A stretch of DNA of 64,000 bases from Apostichopus japonicus (taxonomy: Eukaryota > Echinodermata > Holothuroidea > Aspidochirotida > Stichopodidae). A model generated the notes under the pieces. The model saw nothing but the letters and a program-made list of their open reading frames with translations, did not search any database and was not told the origin of the DNA. Below are positions 50,601-61,130 of this stretch, in pieces. The position numbers and the translations under genes are program-made. The DNA lies in contig NC_092574.1 in NCBI RefSeq assembly GCF_037975245.1, positions 17,337,213 to 17,401,212 of the forward strand. The letters are read 5' to 3'. The number at the start of each line of letters is the position of its first letter. Within the stretch, counting starts at the first letter, position 1.

Positions 50601-53255
50601 TGTGTCAGGGCTGTTGGTAAATACACCTGTTTGACGCAAGATCGCTTCAAGTTCAGCCAAATGCATCGGTCAATGAACAATTTTGGTATTCTGGCCAACA
50701 AAATAGTAATTTTTCACTGTAGTAATTTTATACTAACAGGAAAAAGAAAACCAAGCGTTCTCTGATGAGTGATGTAGCAGATGTAAAGAGAAGATCATAA
50801 AAAATGAAGAATATGCTATAAAGACAGCTGTCCTATACCTTGTAGGAAACATTTTAATGTCTTCTTGTTTCACTTTTGTTATTTCTTTGTTTTAATTTAA
50901 AGGCAAGCCAAAAGTTGCAATTATTCGTGAAGAAGGCAGTAACGGTGACCGTGAAATGATAGCTTCTTTCATGATGGCAGGATTTGAAGCCTGGGATGTG
51001 AACATGCAGGACCTGATGAATGGCATTATTTCATTGGCTGAGTTCAGGGGTGTGGTCTTTGTGGGCGGTTTCAGCTATGCAGATGTAGCTGGTGCCTCTA
51101 AAGGTAAAATGATTATGTTACAGGAGTGTACCATATACTCATTCATTTAAAATGTCTATTGAAGGTTACTATTTCACTCTTTTGAATGTTAATCTTATTT
51201 TCAAAGAATAAAGTCATGTTTGGGCTAGCATAGGATCCATCCAGGGACCTTATGATTGATTACACATGATGTGCGCTACCAATTGAGGTATCCATCTCCT
51301 AAATTGATGGGAATCCCTATAGGGCCACTACTTTACTGGGGAGGCGTGTTGGGGGGGGGGTGGTTCCAGTTAGAAGCCACATTACCTTGATTCCCATTTG
51401 ACACAGGGGCCTCAGTCCAATTTCGTTTGGTACAACCCAGAAAGCGACAGGGAAGGAATTTCAAGGGTTCAATTGTCTGCTGTTTATTTAAATAAATGAG
51501 TAATAAAATTGAATTGAAAACTTAACAAGCAGTAGTAAGCAAATTTTGAAAGAGCAGAGGAGTTGATGCTAGAGAGCAATTGAACTCAGTTTGCACAGGA
51601 TTACAGATCCTGTACTGTACCATCTGAGCTGCCGGGTGATTTCTAGGTAGCAATCTCTGTTGAACATTTCTTCGCTGGGATACATTGAAATACATTCATT
51701 CCCTGTTTCAAATAACTATGAAAATATATAAATGAATGCTGTGTGTGCGTGCATCATGATCATCATGCTATTTGGTTTTATAAAAGTCATTAAAGTTAAT
51801 TCCTTACTTTTAATTCTTCAGGATGGGCGGCAGCCATTCTCTTCAACGATACGGTCAGGTGTGAGTTTGAGGCCTTTAAAGCCAGAAAGGACACTTTCTC
51901 GTTGGGTGTCTGCAACGGTTGTCAACTCATGGGGCTTCTCGGATGGGTAGCACCAAATGTCACTTCAGGTGAGTATTGAAATACTAACAGATCAACACCT
52001 TTGACATAATGACAAGGAATTTACAGAACTGGGAGTGAGGGAGGGGAGGGGGAGGGCCTCTTAATAGGGTTACATCCAGTAGAAAAGTGATCAGGGGTCA
52101 GATGTATTACTTTTCTGAGTAATTTAAAAACAAAAATTAAAACCTTAATCATTTTGTTATAAATGTGACCTCTCCTAGTCAAACACCCCCATCTTTTTTG
52201 GTTTCTTTGAAAAGATTTTTATGTTTGAAGTAGTTCTTTTGGTTTTTAACTTCTGAATTTAAGTCATCAGTCATTACTTGCATTACTCAACGACCTACAA
52301 GTACGTAGTATCCTCCAGTGTTTTAAATCTAGAGGTGTTTTCTTTTCTTGCTTTGCCCCGTCTGTAGAGAGCAGCCCCAGTCGCCAGGGTATCAGTTTCA
52401 CCAACAACAAGTCAGAACGTTTGGAGTCTCGTTTCGTGAGTGTGAAGATTGCAAGAAGTGCTGCTATTATGCTTCAGGACATGGAAGACTCAGTCTTGGG
52501 TGTCTGGGTAGCCCATGGAGAAGGTAATTTTAAATTTATTTTATTTGTTTCAAAAGTCAAATTTTTCTGAGAACAAGTTATCCTGGCAAAATGCTGTTTT
52601 CATACATGATACTCAGTGCCCATTTTCTATTACATTTAATCTGCTATATAAAAAGAGCTATTCTAGCAGCTAGCATACAAACAGTCATAACCTATACACA
52701 TACAGGATTGGTGTATGAAATGGGAATGAATTCATCCGAAATATTCACTAATTCATATCTTCATTGATATTGTTTTGTACTAGTCAATGAGAAAGAGCTG
52801 TAACAAGCAATCATTATTTCCAAAATACTGCAGTGCCTGACTAATGTCAACAGATGGATCTACTTTGATGGTTTGTTTTGAATAAGACTACCCTCTCGAT
52901 GCTTCTATGACAGATGTTTTCTTCTCTCGTCCGTCACTCAGGTCGCATTAGATTCGCCAACAAAGACACCGAAGACTCTGTCGTTAACAACGGCCTCATA
53001 GCGGCTTGGTTCGTAGACGACAGCGGAAGAGAGACCACGCAGTATCCTCAGAATCCAAACGGATCACCCTACGGAATGGCTGGGCTATGCTCGGAAGACG
53101 GCCATCACTTGGCAGTGATGCCCCACCCCGAGAGGGCCACGCTCCGCTGGCAGTGGGCCTGGATGCCATGGGAATGGAGGCAGACAGTTAAAGTGTCGCC
53201 ATGGTTACGCATGTTTGAGAACGCATACTGCTGGTGTCTTGAAAATAGTAGCTAA
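32679..53255 (+). CDS. PFAS: Phosphoribosylformylglycinamidine synthase (FGAM synthase), complete, 1342 aa
   Basis: Twenty-three coding exons: 32679-32820, 34318-34453, 35282-35592, 36108-36216, 36474-36614, 37141-37268, 37867-37995, 38311-38571, 39246-39476, 40503-40726, 41707-41832, 42659-42790, 43407-43637, 44112-44292, 44707-44790, 46081-46236, 48047-48163, 49176-49327, 50189-50408, 50903-51103, 51822-51968, 52368-52523, 52942-53255. All phases agree and the frame is intact. It catalyses the ATP- and glutamine-dependent conversion of FGAR to FGAM, step four of de novo purine synthesis, in the cytosol. Landmarks: PurS-like N-terminus; THNFPTG (317-323); [16 protein letters not shown] (460-475); HDQGAGGNG (522-530); HDVSDGGL (915-922); C-terminal glutaminase from about 1074, with nucleophile Cys1168 in GVCNGCQL and the His1300/Glu1302 pair in MPHPER. 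Length matches the human enzyme (1338). The start is the first in-frame ATG. Confidence 0.97.
32821..39245 (+). other. PFAS introns 1-8
   Basis: AT-rich. Visible structure is limited to a four-copy ~20-bp repeat (TTATTTCATGGTTATTCAAC) at about 35847-35930, G-rich purine tracts near 36270 and 36730, and a two-copy ~118-bp tandem duplication at 37375-37615. No extra exon is needed to keep the PFAS frame. Confidence 0.8.
37375..37615. repeat. Two-copy tandem duplication (~118 bp) in PFAS intron 6
   Basis: The words ACGATATTACTATGTCAGAT and ATAATAACCATGGCTATTCA (first copy) recur 117-118 bases later, with about ten differences. Confidence 0.9.
39402..39851 (+). repeat. 225-bp tandem duplication spanning the end of PFAS exon 9 and its donor
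   Basis: From GATCAGAGCTTGTTTGGAAT at 39403 the sequence is repeated at 39628: 74 bases of exon 9, the GTAAGG donor and 150 bases of intron. In the exon part the only two differences I see are third-position changes (GAC/GAT and GGG/GGA). The second copy has no exon start of its own beyond the chance AG in ATCAG. Confidence 0.95.
39852..40502 (+). other. Remainder of PFAS intron 9
   Basis: A run of 18 C at about 39976-39993, otherwise AT-rich; a second C run at about 40352. Nothing else seen. Confidence 0.8.
40770..41290 (-). mobile_element. LINE 3' end in PFAS intron 10
   Basis: Minus strand carries the typical C-terminal LINE pattern [20 protein letters not shown] followed by a stop near 41027, a 3' UTR and an (A/T)AAATAA-type tail at 40772-40803. 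It is 5' truncated at about 41290 and lies antisense to PFAS. A different family from the copy at 14442, judging by tail and UTR. Confidence 0.6.
41982..42275 (+). mobile_element. tRNA-derived SINE in PFAS intron 11
   Basis: Begins with a tRNA-Leu/Ser-like region: A box GTGGCCGAGTGG (41988), B box GGTTCGATTCC (42050) and a tRNA-like stem, then about 170 bases of unrelated body ending in a TTA/ATT-rich tail (TTATTATGATTATTATT). Box spacing allows the variable arm of a type II tRNA. Same strand as PFAS. Confidence 0.75.
45703..46060 (-). mobile_element. tRNA-derived SINE in PFAS intron 15, antisense
   Basis: Read on the minus strand it starts at about 46060 with TGTGGTCAAGTGGTTAAGGC (A-box-like) and has a B box GGTTCGAGC. 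The body holds CCTTGGGCAAGGCACTTTAT and GCGCTATATAAGAAC, and the 3' end is a TTA repeat at 45700-45725. The right edge lies about 20 bases before PFAS exon 16. Confidence 0.85.
46590..46996 (-). mobile_element. Retrotransposon gag relic in PFAS intron 16
   Basis: The minus-strand frame contains a SCAN/gag-like helix segment ([20 protein letters not shown], then DMYLQAH). After its stop, a different frame continues with a zinc-knuckle pattern [12 protein letters not shown] in which the first Cys appears replaced by Tyr. A frameshift and the missing ligand show decay. It fits a Ty3/gypsy-type gag; no LTRs seen. Confidence 0.5.
47000..52941 (+). other. Remaining 3' PFAS introns (16-22)
   Basis: AT-rich with isolated homopolymer runs (T, C, G). 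No mobile element or exon beyond those listed could be supported. Confidence 0.7.
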
Positions 53256-53292
53256 GTTATACACAGAGGCTGTACATATGATAAATTGTGTG

Positions 53293-53298
53293 AATAAA
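53293..53298 (+). terminator. Candidate PFAS polyadenylation signal
   Basis: AATAAA 38 bases after the stop, followed by GT-rich sequence (TTAGTGTTAGGTG). This would give a very short 3' UTR; a later AATAAA lies near 54045. Confidence 0.5.
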
Positions 53299-56200
53299 TT
53301 AGTGTTAGGTGCCACGATCTTGGTAGTATTCCCGTTTGCTTTTAAAGCATTATTCAAGATAACCAAATTGTGAATCCTCATTTCACAACAGCAGCAGGGA
53401 CGATAATTCTTGACCATTATTATTCCTCAGTCAGTTAGTCAGGCTGAATTACTTTTACGACTTAAGAAAAATCTGAAATGGACTTGGCGCTATTTATTAT
53501 GTAGGACAGCATTAAAAGCTATGATAACCAAGTTAAAGAGGCCTGGTCTTGTTCACAGTACTAGTTTATATTGGATCAGAAATCACTCATCTGTTAATAT
53601 CGTTTACCTGTGTGATATACAGATTTGCTGCTTATTTTATCTTGCCATTTTGAAACTTTCTGAACATATAGTAATTTGTGAGTCTGTAGTTTAAATGTCA
53701 CAATAGATGCAAATTATCTTGCTTTGCAAAATAATATGCACACATTATCTGGATATCCCTGAGATGTCTGGATGGTCACTGTTTGTTATTGCTGTTTTGT
53801 CCAAGGCACATGACATCTCAAACTGATCACAAAATCTTGAAATATTTCACAAAATTGCTTAAGGTTTGCAAATTTTTGTTTTTTGGGGTTTGGTTTGCTT
53901 TTTGCATTTGATGTGATTAATACCAAGTAAAATGAAGTCTGTCACTACTGTATTTTAGTCACATTAACATTAGTTTATTTGCTAGTTCATTTATCAGGAA
54001 AGAAAAACACAAAGTCAACTGCATTGGCTTATGACTTTGTTCTCAATAAATAGACTTAAGATGGCTGACAAATTTGATAAGCCACTTCCAATGCTGCTGG
54101 TTGTCTTTCACAACTTAAAAAATATCTTGTTGAACAAATATAACATTAATTTTTTGCTGTTAATAGCACTACTTTGAATTAAGCTATGAGAAATATGAGT
54201 GCACTACTTTAAGTGTCTGAATAGAACCTTCTTTGACTGTTATCAAGTTGTTATGGTACTACTCAAATGTTACAATGTTTAGAAGAAAATTGTTTGGAAC
54301 ATCCAAAAAAATTGTATTCAGTCTATCCATAAAAACATTAATATAACTGGAATGTGCACCATATTTGTATTATTCATGATATTGCTCTACTCCAAACATT
54401 TGTTTCGTCATGTTTTTACTTTACTTGAAGTTTCTTTGTTTATTTGCAGGGATTTAGTCCTTAGTGTGGAATGATTAATATCCATGAGTCATCAAATAGA
54501 AGAAAGGGAAAAGAAAAAGGCATTTGTGCTTTTGACCATGGTTTACAGAGGATTAGTATTATTTTTGTCAGCGGTGAATTGATCCATTTAAAGAATGACA
54601 GTGAGAGCCTGACCCAATATTTTCCCAATTTATAACCACTGAGTAGTTAAACTCATTTTGCATTCCACATTACAACAGGGTACACAAGTTCATTATCCAT
54701 TTGATGTGACTATTCATGTACATAAAATTACTTCTCAGATTTTACAGTGTTTGCACTGCATTATTGTAGGGGATGCTATTAAAAGGATAGCTCGAAGGAA
54801 TTATTTAACTTTTAACTATGAAAGAGGAACGTATTCTTAACATCCTGGTGAAATTTGTATGCAATTCCTTCTTAATGTTATCAAGATGTTGATAATAGAA
54901 ATTGTCACTGTTTGTTCCCTAAGTGAACTTGAAGCAAGCAGGCAAGATGTCGTAGTTGCATACTGACAGTAAAATGAAGTGTTTTTCCCTCTATTTTTTA
55001 CTTTATTGTTTTGACCCTGCATTGGCTAGAGTTTCCACTAAACCCAAAACAGATGTGAAGTTAATGATATGCCAATGACTGAGGTGTGTTCAAACTGAGG
55101 CATACACCATATTTTAAAAGTAAGAAATTGGATGTTAAGTTTAAAGAAAAACATGAAATTTTTCAGTGTGCTTCTTTGAAGTCACACCTGTTTGCTTCAA
55201 GTTTAAGATAGAAACATCAATGTCATTAAATATACATTTTGTTTATATGTTGATCTGTTTGCAAGGTCAATGTTTTGAGTTGTTCCTTAGCAAATTATGG
55301 AATGTGCTGTATGTAAAATTGAGTTTAAGAAAGGAATAAGTGTAACAAGAAAATCATTCCAAAGTACCTCAAGTAATTCAGCCTTATGTGTGTCCGTTGT
55401 GGTTTTGGTTTTATGGGTTGCTTTTTTTTTTGTGTTTGCACATGATGTAACATCTAAAAATGTTTCTGCACATAATTTTTGGGTAGCAACTTATTTTGGA
55501 AATATGAGGCTTTAATTTTATTGACCTGCTCTGGAATGAAACTTCTGCTATCTGGTGAATAACAAATTAGATATTGATTGGAAAGGTATCAATACAAAGA
55601 GATGCATCTTAAAAATATTCTGCCTTTTTTTTTCATTGTTTATTCATTTTTAATATTTCAGCTATATTGCCCACCTTCTTGCACATTCAAACAATGTTTA
55701 GACGGACTTTTCACATTCCATTGTGCAAGGAATTTAAAAAAAAACGCCAAAGTTTGTTAGTTTTGACCTTTAAAAAGCTGGCAACACTTCATTCCCAATT
55801 TAAATGGTTAAAGTTTATTGTTTGGTTTGAACTGCAGTAAAATGGCAGTACAAAGAAATTTTACAAATTGTTATAGTGAGCTTTTTGCATAAAATTTGAG
55901 AAATTCAACAAAACTTGGTAGATCAGGATAAGACACAATTCCCATCCTGGTTTTATAGCACACGCTTGCAAAGTTGTAAACACAAATGTAATTCAGTGAT
56001 GAAAATAATAGCATCATTTTTGCACTTTAGCCCTTTTACAGAACAAAATACGGTGCTGCGTGAATGGTTTCATCAGTATTCACGCATCTAGTAGTAATAT
56101 TTAGACCTAGATTATATGTAAATATTCCAGGTGTATTAAACAATAATCCAAATTGTTAACTAGTCATCCAATTTTATCAACTGATAATCCGGTTTATCGT

Positions 56201-57498
56201 CCAAGAACAACCCTGAATTTCGAGTTATAAACCTGGATAGTTGATCGATAATCCATGAATTTTTTACCGATGAGCCAGGTTTGTCGTTGAAAATCCTTGA
56301 TTATCGACTGATAACCTATATTTTCGATAGATATTTCAGGTTTATCGGTAGTTAATCCAGGTTTTTTTTTCCAGCGGAAAATCTGGTATATCTTGCGTAT
56401 TTGGCTTGCCATAGTCCTGTCGTCTAATACCGTTTTAGAAGACATTGGTACTTCCCCAAACTTTGATATCTCGTTAAGTCTTTTGCATGATTCTGAAGTA
56501 ATTGGGCAAAACCAGGTACCAAGGGCGTTTATATAGGGAACTGTTATAAAGTGACATAAGGTATAGGCCTAACTTTGCGAACTTAGACTATATGATCACT
56601 TCTTTAGGAACCTATACTGCATAGTCAGCTAGTTTTATTTGTTGACCTTATTTACGTGGTCCTAAGTTACGTTTCAATATATGCACAGGGAATGTAGATC
56701 GATGTGTTTTGCGAAATGTAAATAAACATCAACAAAAAGTGTTACGGGAACGTAATGCCATTCGCAAGTACTTTTGTGGTTGGGTGGAAGGCCAGAAAGG
56801 TCCTCATATTTTATTTTGAATATTTTCATTGCGCAGTTAGGCCTAGTAAATGGCCTCTAATGTCTAGGCCTATACAGTCTGCAGTAGGTTACTATACTAC
56901 TGAAAGTGATGGTAATACAAGTTAGGCATAGGCTACAAATAAATATATAAGCTAAACAACTGCAGAGAGCCCAAGTAAACCATTAAGCAAATAAATCGCC
57001 ACAATAAATATATTCGCCTTGTGAGCGTAAACGATCTAGTAATATCAAATGGGTGTAATTTGTTTGGCTTATATATAATAGCATTTGGACAAAACTTTAT
57101 GACCTTACTTGCCGGACTCTCAGACAAATAGGGAACTACTTCTTATTTGCTCAGTTGTCTATTGAGTGACATGTAGCATGATATTATTTGCAAGGTAGTT
57201 CTTTAAATATTTGTTCGTCAAAAATTGCTTTGATTGAGAGTGGTCATGGAATAATAGAAGCATTGTTTTCATTTTTCATGCAGAAGAATCCCATCTTTGC
57301 TTCCCATCATAATCTTCATTTGGATGTCTACAGATTTGTTCTTTCTAACTTTCTCCAAGCACAAGTTCTGTGTTGTGCAGTTGCCTCGCTAAATGATATT
57401 GTGCTTTGCTTACGGCACTGTATATATTTGGTAACCTTTGACCGGTAGCATATCAAACTTACAAGTTACCATAGTTTGTTGAAAGTTCAGAGTTTCAA
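53299..57498. other. Gene-poor AT-rich stretch
   Basis: Possible PFAS 3' UTR at the left. No coding exon with splice support. A degenerate word array occupies about 56140-56400. Short open frames are AT-rich noise. Confidence 0.6.
56140..56400. repeat. Degenerate array of GATAATCCAGGTTTATCG-like words
   Basis: About eight imperfect copies, such as CTGATAATCCGGTTTATCG, TCGATAATCCATGAATTT, CGATGAGCCAGGTTTGTCG and TAGTTAATCCAGGTTT, spaced roughly 25-40 bases apart. Confidence 0.55.
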
Positions 57499-57862
57499 CT
57501 ACTGTATGTCTCTTGGTTTTAGAAGAGTTGCTGTGTTAGGGAGCAGGGTTCTCGCATACCGTTTCAAGAGTCTTTGGGAGGGGCTAGTAGTTTTTCCTTG
57601 AGAAGGGGTATTTTTGTGATCTAGCAATGCAATATAAGGGCCAGTTCCTGCCCTTTTGCTTTTGGTGAGAAGATGTTTAGCAGAATTTACTGCTGATTCT
57701 GCTTTTCCATTAGACAGACTGTGTCCAGGGGAACTACTAGTTAAGTGCTCAAAGTCCCATTCTTTAGAAAATTTGTGAAAGGTGTCAGAGGTGTATTTGG
57801 GGCCGTTTATATCGCATAGTAACCTGACAGGGGCTTCCTTGGCGAGCAAAGTGGCTTTTTAG
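57499..57862 (-). mobile_element. Ty3/gypsy-type integrase fragment
   Basis: A minus-strand frame bounded by stops encodes the second half of an integrase core: the second catalytic Asp in LLCDINGP, then FHKFSKEWDFEHLTSSSP, SNGKAESAV with the catalytic Glu, and the downstream ALL..KNTPS...SPSQRLL..R pattern. Spacing between Asp and Glu is 37 residues, two more than usual. No ATG, no upstream reverse transcriptase and no LTR: an isolated relic. Confidence 0.75.
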
Positions 57863-58528
57863 CTTTTCAACTATGATAGCACTTGTGGTGTCTGATTAAA
57901 GGTCTATTTCCCCCAAAATGGCTATAGCAGTCGACTTTATAGTTTGGCAAATGCTATTTGTCGTCAAATATACTTTTGCAAAGTGTTTTTATAATATATT
58001 TACAGAAAGACAGTATATGATTATTGCCATTTCTGATAACCAAGAAACCAGTCCTCCATCCACTCTAACCATTACCTCTCTGTTGTGCAACACTGAACAA
58101 CAGTACTTAGACTAATTTACAAATTTTCTTGTATTGTGTATTAAAAATGGCAATTTGTATTCAAGAGATGTTGTGATATTTTTATGCTGCCAAGCTTACC
58201 ATAGTCCAATAGAAGGATGTATTGAAATGGTATATAGACCACCAGTTTCAACAACTATGACAACTCTATTGAATATTAAACTTGATGTCCAACCTCAATA
58301 GTGAAGGGCTAAGTGTGTACAATTTAAAAAAAGGTTCAGTTCAGTTAATTTCCATTTGTGTAAAGCAACAAGGATGACACGAGTATCAATACCAAGAAGT
58401 AGAGGAATGTAGCTATCACCAATTAACCTGCAACATCATTTATGTTTTTATGAATGTTTAGTCGTTTTTTGTAATGTCATCTAACAGAACACTGAGACGC
58501 AGAACCAGGAGGGACGTTTGCTGATGTG
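57863..58528. other. Intergenic
   Basis: No feature seen apart from an acceptor-like CATCTAACAG at about 58487, which may start the exon bearing the ATG at 58529. Confidence 0.5.
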
Positions 58529-59517
58529 ATGCCATGGGTGGTATTTGTACCAGTGATGAAAAGAAAGTCCAAACAGTTAAAATCCTTGTCTTGGAGAATA
58601 AGGGCACTGCTCCCACTAATAGTATTGGTGATCATCTTTTTAGTCGCTTTCCAGGGCTGTCTCTTCTGGTTTGAAACTGCCAAACAAACAGATGTTAAGA
58701 AGCAGAACAGCGAAGAACTTCATCGTGGATATGCCTTGGTAGGTACCGAGCGTTTCCAACCTCCTTCATTCCTGCCCTCTTTCCGCTTTCCAGGTTACAC
58801 TATTTCGCAGGCTCTGGGAAATATATGATGAAGAATTATGTATACTCATTTTCATTTAATATACCGAGAACTTAAAACATCCGAAGTAATTGCCTCCAGG
58901 GCCCGACCTGGCTCAAAACACAAAAAGGTACTTATGATGGGTACTTTTTCAATGCTAGAATTAAATAGAGCAAACTAAGAACACAATAGAAAAGACAAAG
59001 ATGAAAGGAACAAAGAATGATAAGTTGCGAGTAACACAGTTTACACTTGATTGCTGTTTGTGCAAGATTTGTGTCTTGTCTTGTTAGGAAAAACCTGAAA
59101 GTTGTCGGTGGCCTGTACTCTTAGAGAATTTATGCCAGATATTGATGGCATAGCAAGTTATGCCAAATTGATGCAAGTAGGAATTGAAGAGATAGTTTAT
59201 CTTGCTGTTATAGTTCCTTGCTACTGTATGTTACTGAAAAACTATCTATCAACTTTCTATCAATTGTATGATACTTTTTACAAATTCTAAGCTATTCTTG
59301 ATGTCATCTCTGTTGTCATTTGCAGTCAAGGACCCCGACGCCTGTTGCACCACCGAGTTGCTCTGTTCCAAAATTTCGGGACGATGGTTTCGTCGACGAT
59401 ACCGTCCAGTGCAGACGTACTGCACCCACAGCATCATCCTGCAAGAAGGCGAAAGAAATCTATGATAACGTAGAAAAGGTCGAGTGTGTCGGCCATAAAG
59501 AAATATGTACCCTGAAG
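58529..59517 (+). CDS. Type II membrane protein, first two coding exons (3' partial)
   Basis: Exons 58529-58738 and 59326-59517, both phase 0 (TTG|GTAGGT, GTCATTTGCAG, AAG|GTAGGT), give 134 residues with no stop. A short basic N-terminus (KRKSKQLK) precedes a hydrophobic segment at about residues 26-48, then a luminal stem and a Cys-bearing region with Cys at 82, 99, 109, 124 and 131 (GHKEICTLK at the end). This layout is typical of Golgi glycosyltransferases and sulfotransferases; the end region faintly recalls glycosyltransferase family 92, but I cannot confirm it. A second in-frame ATG at residue 10 could also be used. Later exons lie beyond 59517. A weak 42-nt candidate (61985-62026, VFVYKGQYDF) is the only possible continuation I see in the window. 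Confidence 0.45.
58739..59325 (+). other. Intron of the type II membrane protein gene
   Basis: AT-rich; nothing else seen. Confidence 0.5.
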
Positions 59518-59765
59518 GTAGGTGTTTCCTTATGATGCCCCCCCCATCCTTGGCCGTTCACCCCTCTCTTTTGACCCTCTCACACCCTTAGTACCACTAG
59601 ATCTTTCAAAGATATAAAACGGAGGGTAAACTGCTTTCAATGTTCTCTGTATTTAGAATGCAACTACTTTGTCAAGTTATTCTTTTCCTATGTGAATATT
59701 AGTGATTAAAGTATGATAAAAAAAACAATATTTATATTTTCAGCTGAATTTGCAGTGATTACATC

Positions 59766-60162
59766 ATTCACCCCAGTGGCGGAGCTAGGGGTATTAGTCA
59801 GGGGGGGGCGAGAATGGTCTGTAGGGGCCCTTTCGACACTAACTAAGCGGAGCGCCACCACAGGTTGGCGCGTAGCGTTCAGAAATTTTTTGAGTAAAGG
59901 TACTCCCTAGATCGCCAGAAATGACCCTTTCCGGGCCAGGCTAATTTGCAGATAAACGAAGAATAAATAGGTGTCATCGCCAAATTACACCAACAAAATG
60001 TGACAAATGTCAATAGGTAGATGAGAGCGTAATAAATAGGCAATAATCGCAAATAAGTAAAAAGTGGTAAAGAGCTGAAAAGGGCACCAGCAGTCCATTT
60101 GAGTCCGTCAGGAGGGCATCCGCCCCCCCTGACTGTATGGACGCTCCGCCACTGATTCACCC
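59766..60162. mobile_element. hAT-type MITE with 8-bp target duplication
   Basis: The element is 59774-60154 (381 bp), flanked by ATTCACCC at 59766-59773 and 60155-60162. Left end CAGTGGCGGAGCTAGGGG; right end reverse complemented CAGTGGCGGAGCGTCC, so the first 12 bases are identical. Subterminal G/C runs and a Gly/Pro-rich antisense frame are by-products. No transposase. Confidence 0.93.
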
Positions 60163-61033
60163 TGTTGTTGCCCATCTGTACATTCCCAAAACACCACCAA
60201 AATTTGGAAAACCTCATTTCTCTGCCATTCAAAATGCTGTAAGGCTATGATTAGTACCTACTGTACCTGTATACATACATGTGCAGAAACATTCCAGCAT
60301 TATTTTTCAAGCAATCAACTACAGCCACCAGAATATTTCCTTCATACTAATAAAACAATTCCGGGAGACAAAATGTTGGGAATTTCATAACCATCAGATG
60401 AAATAAATTCAGATGGGTTGTTTTCAATTGATTTAAAATTTGTTATTCAAATTTTGAGTAATTTACTCCTTTATTATACTAGGTTTGGGTAGTTTTCTTA
60501 TAAGAAAAATGTAACATGCTGCCTTAAGATCAGCTGCAGCACAATATCCAACGATATTTTAACTTACTTTAATAGCAGAGGATTGTCAACTGCATTCAAG
60601 CATTTTGATGTTAACCTTCATTTCTTTTAATAATTCTGTTTCTAATGCTGCTCTACACTTTGCAGTTAGACAGAGGGTAGGTGCTTTTTTCTTCTTTTTT
60701 TCCACTTTGGACTCCCTCCAACCAGAGAATGTTCAAACCTCCGATTATATAATTCACTGGGGTGGTGATGGTCACATGACATGGATTTTGATGTAACTTT
60801 AAAGTTCAGCTTCTACATGCGAAGTCTGTGAAGCATTATATCTATTTGATTCCATTTGTAATTCCGTATGAAACCAAACCAAATCGTTTATGGAATGGCA
60901 ACAGCAAAAGCACGCAATAACTTACATATCCCGGTAGGAGATGAAAGTGGTTGATGCGATGAAAGTGGAAAAAATAGGGTCGTTGGACCCCCAAGAGGAC
61001 AAAAATAATGCACATTTGACAGTATCGTAACAT
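60163..61033. other. Non-coding stretch
   Basis: No supported exon. AT-rich. Confidence 0.5.
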
Positions 61034-61130
61034 TTTTTAGCCTTTGAAGAAGATCCTGCTAGGATCGAAACGTCAGGCCAACTTACTTTTACACATTCTC
61101 CTACACAAGCTCTCTATTGAATAAGCAGTT
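61034..61130 (+). mobile_element. Possible Penelope-like element end with conserved hairpin
   Basis: The segment TTGAAGAAGATCCTGCTAGG followed by ATCGAAACGTCAGG forms a GATCC...GGATC stem and ends in GAAACGTC. This arrangement recalls the short hammerhead motifs in Penelope-like retroelement ends, although the canonical CTGATGA core is not intact here. The element's other parts are not visible. Confidence 0.3.

Noticed and set aside
58477-58683. 68-codon antisense frame over the membrane-anchor exon
   Set aside because: Starts at TTG; the plus-strand reading has an ATG, a signal-anchor and a matching phase-0 second exon.
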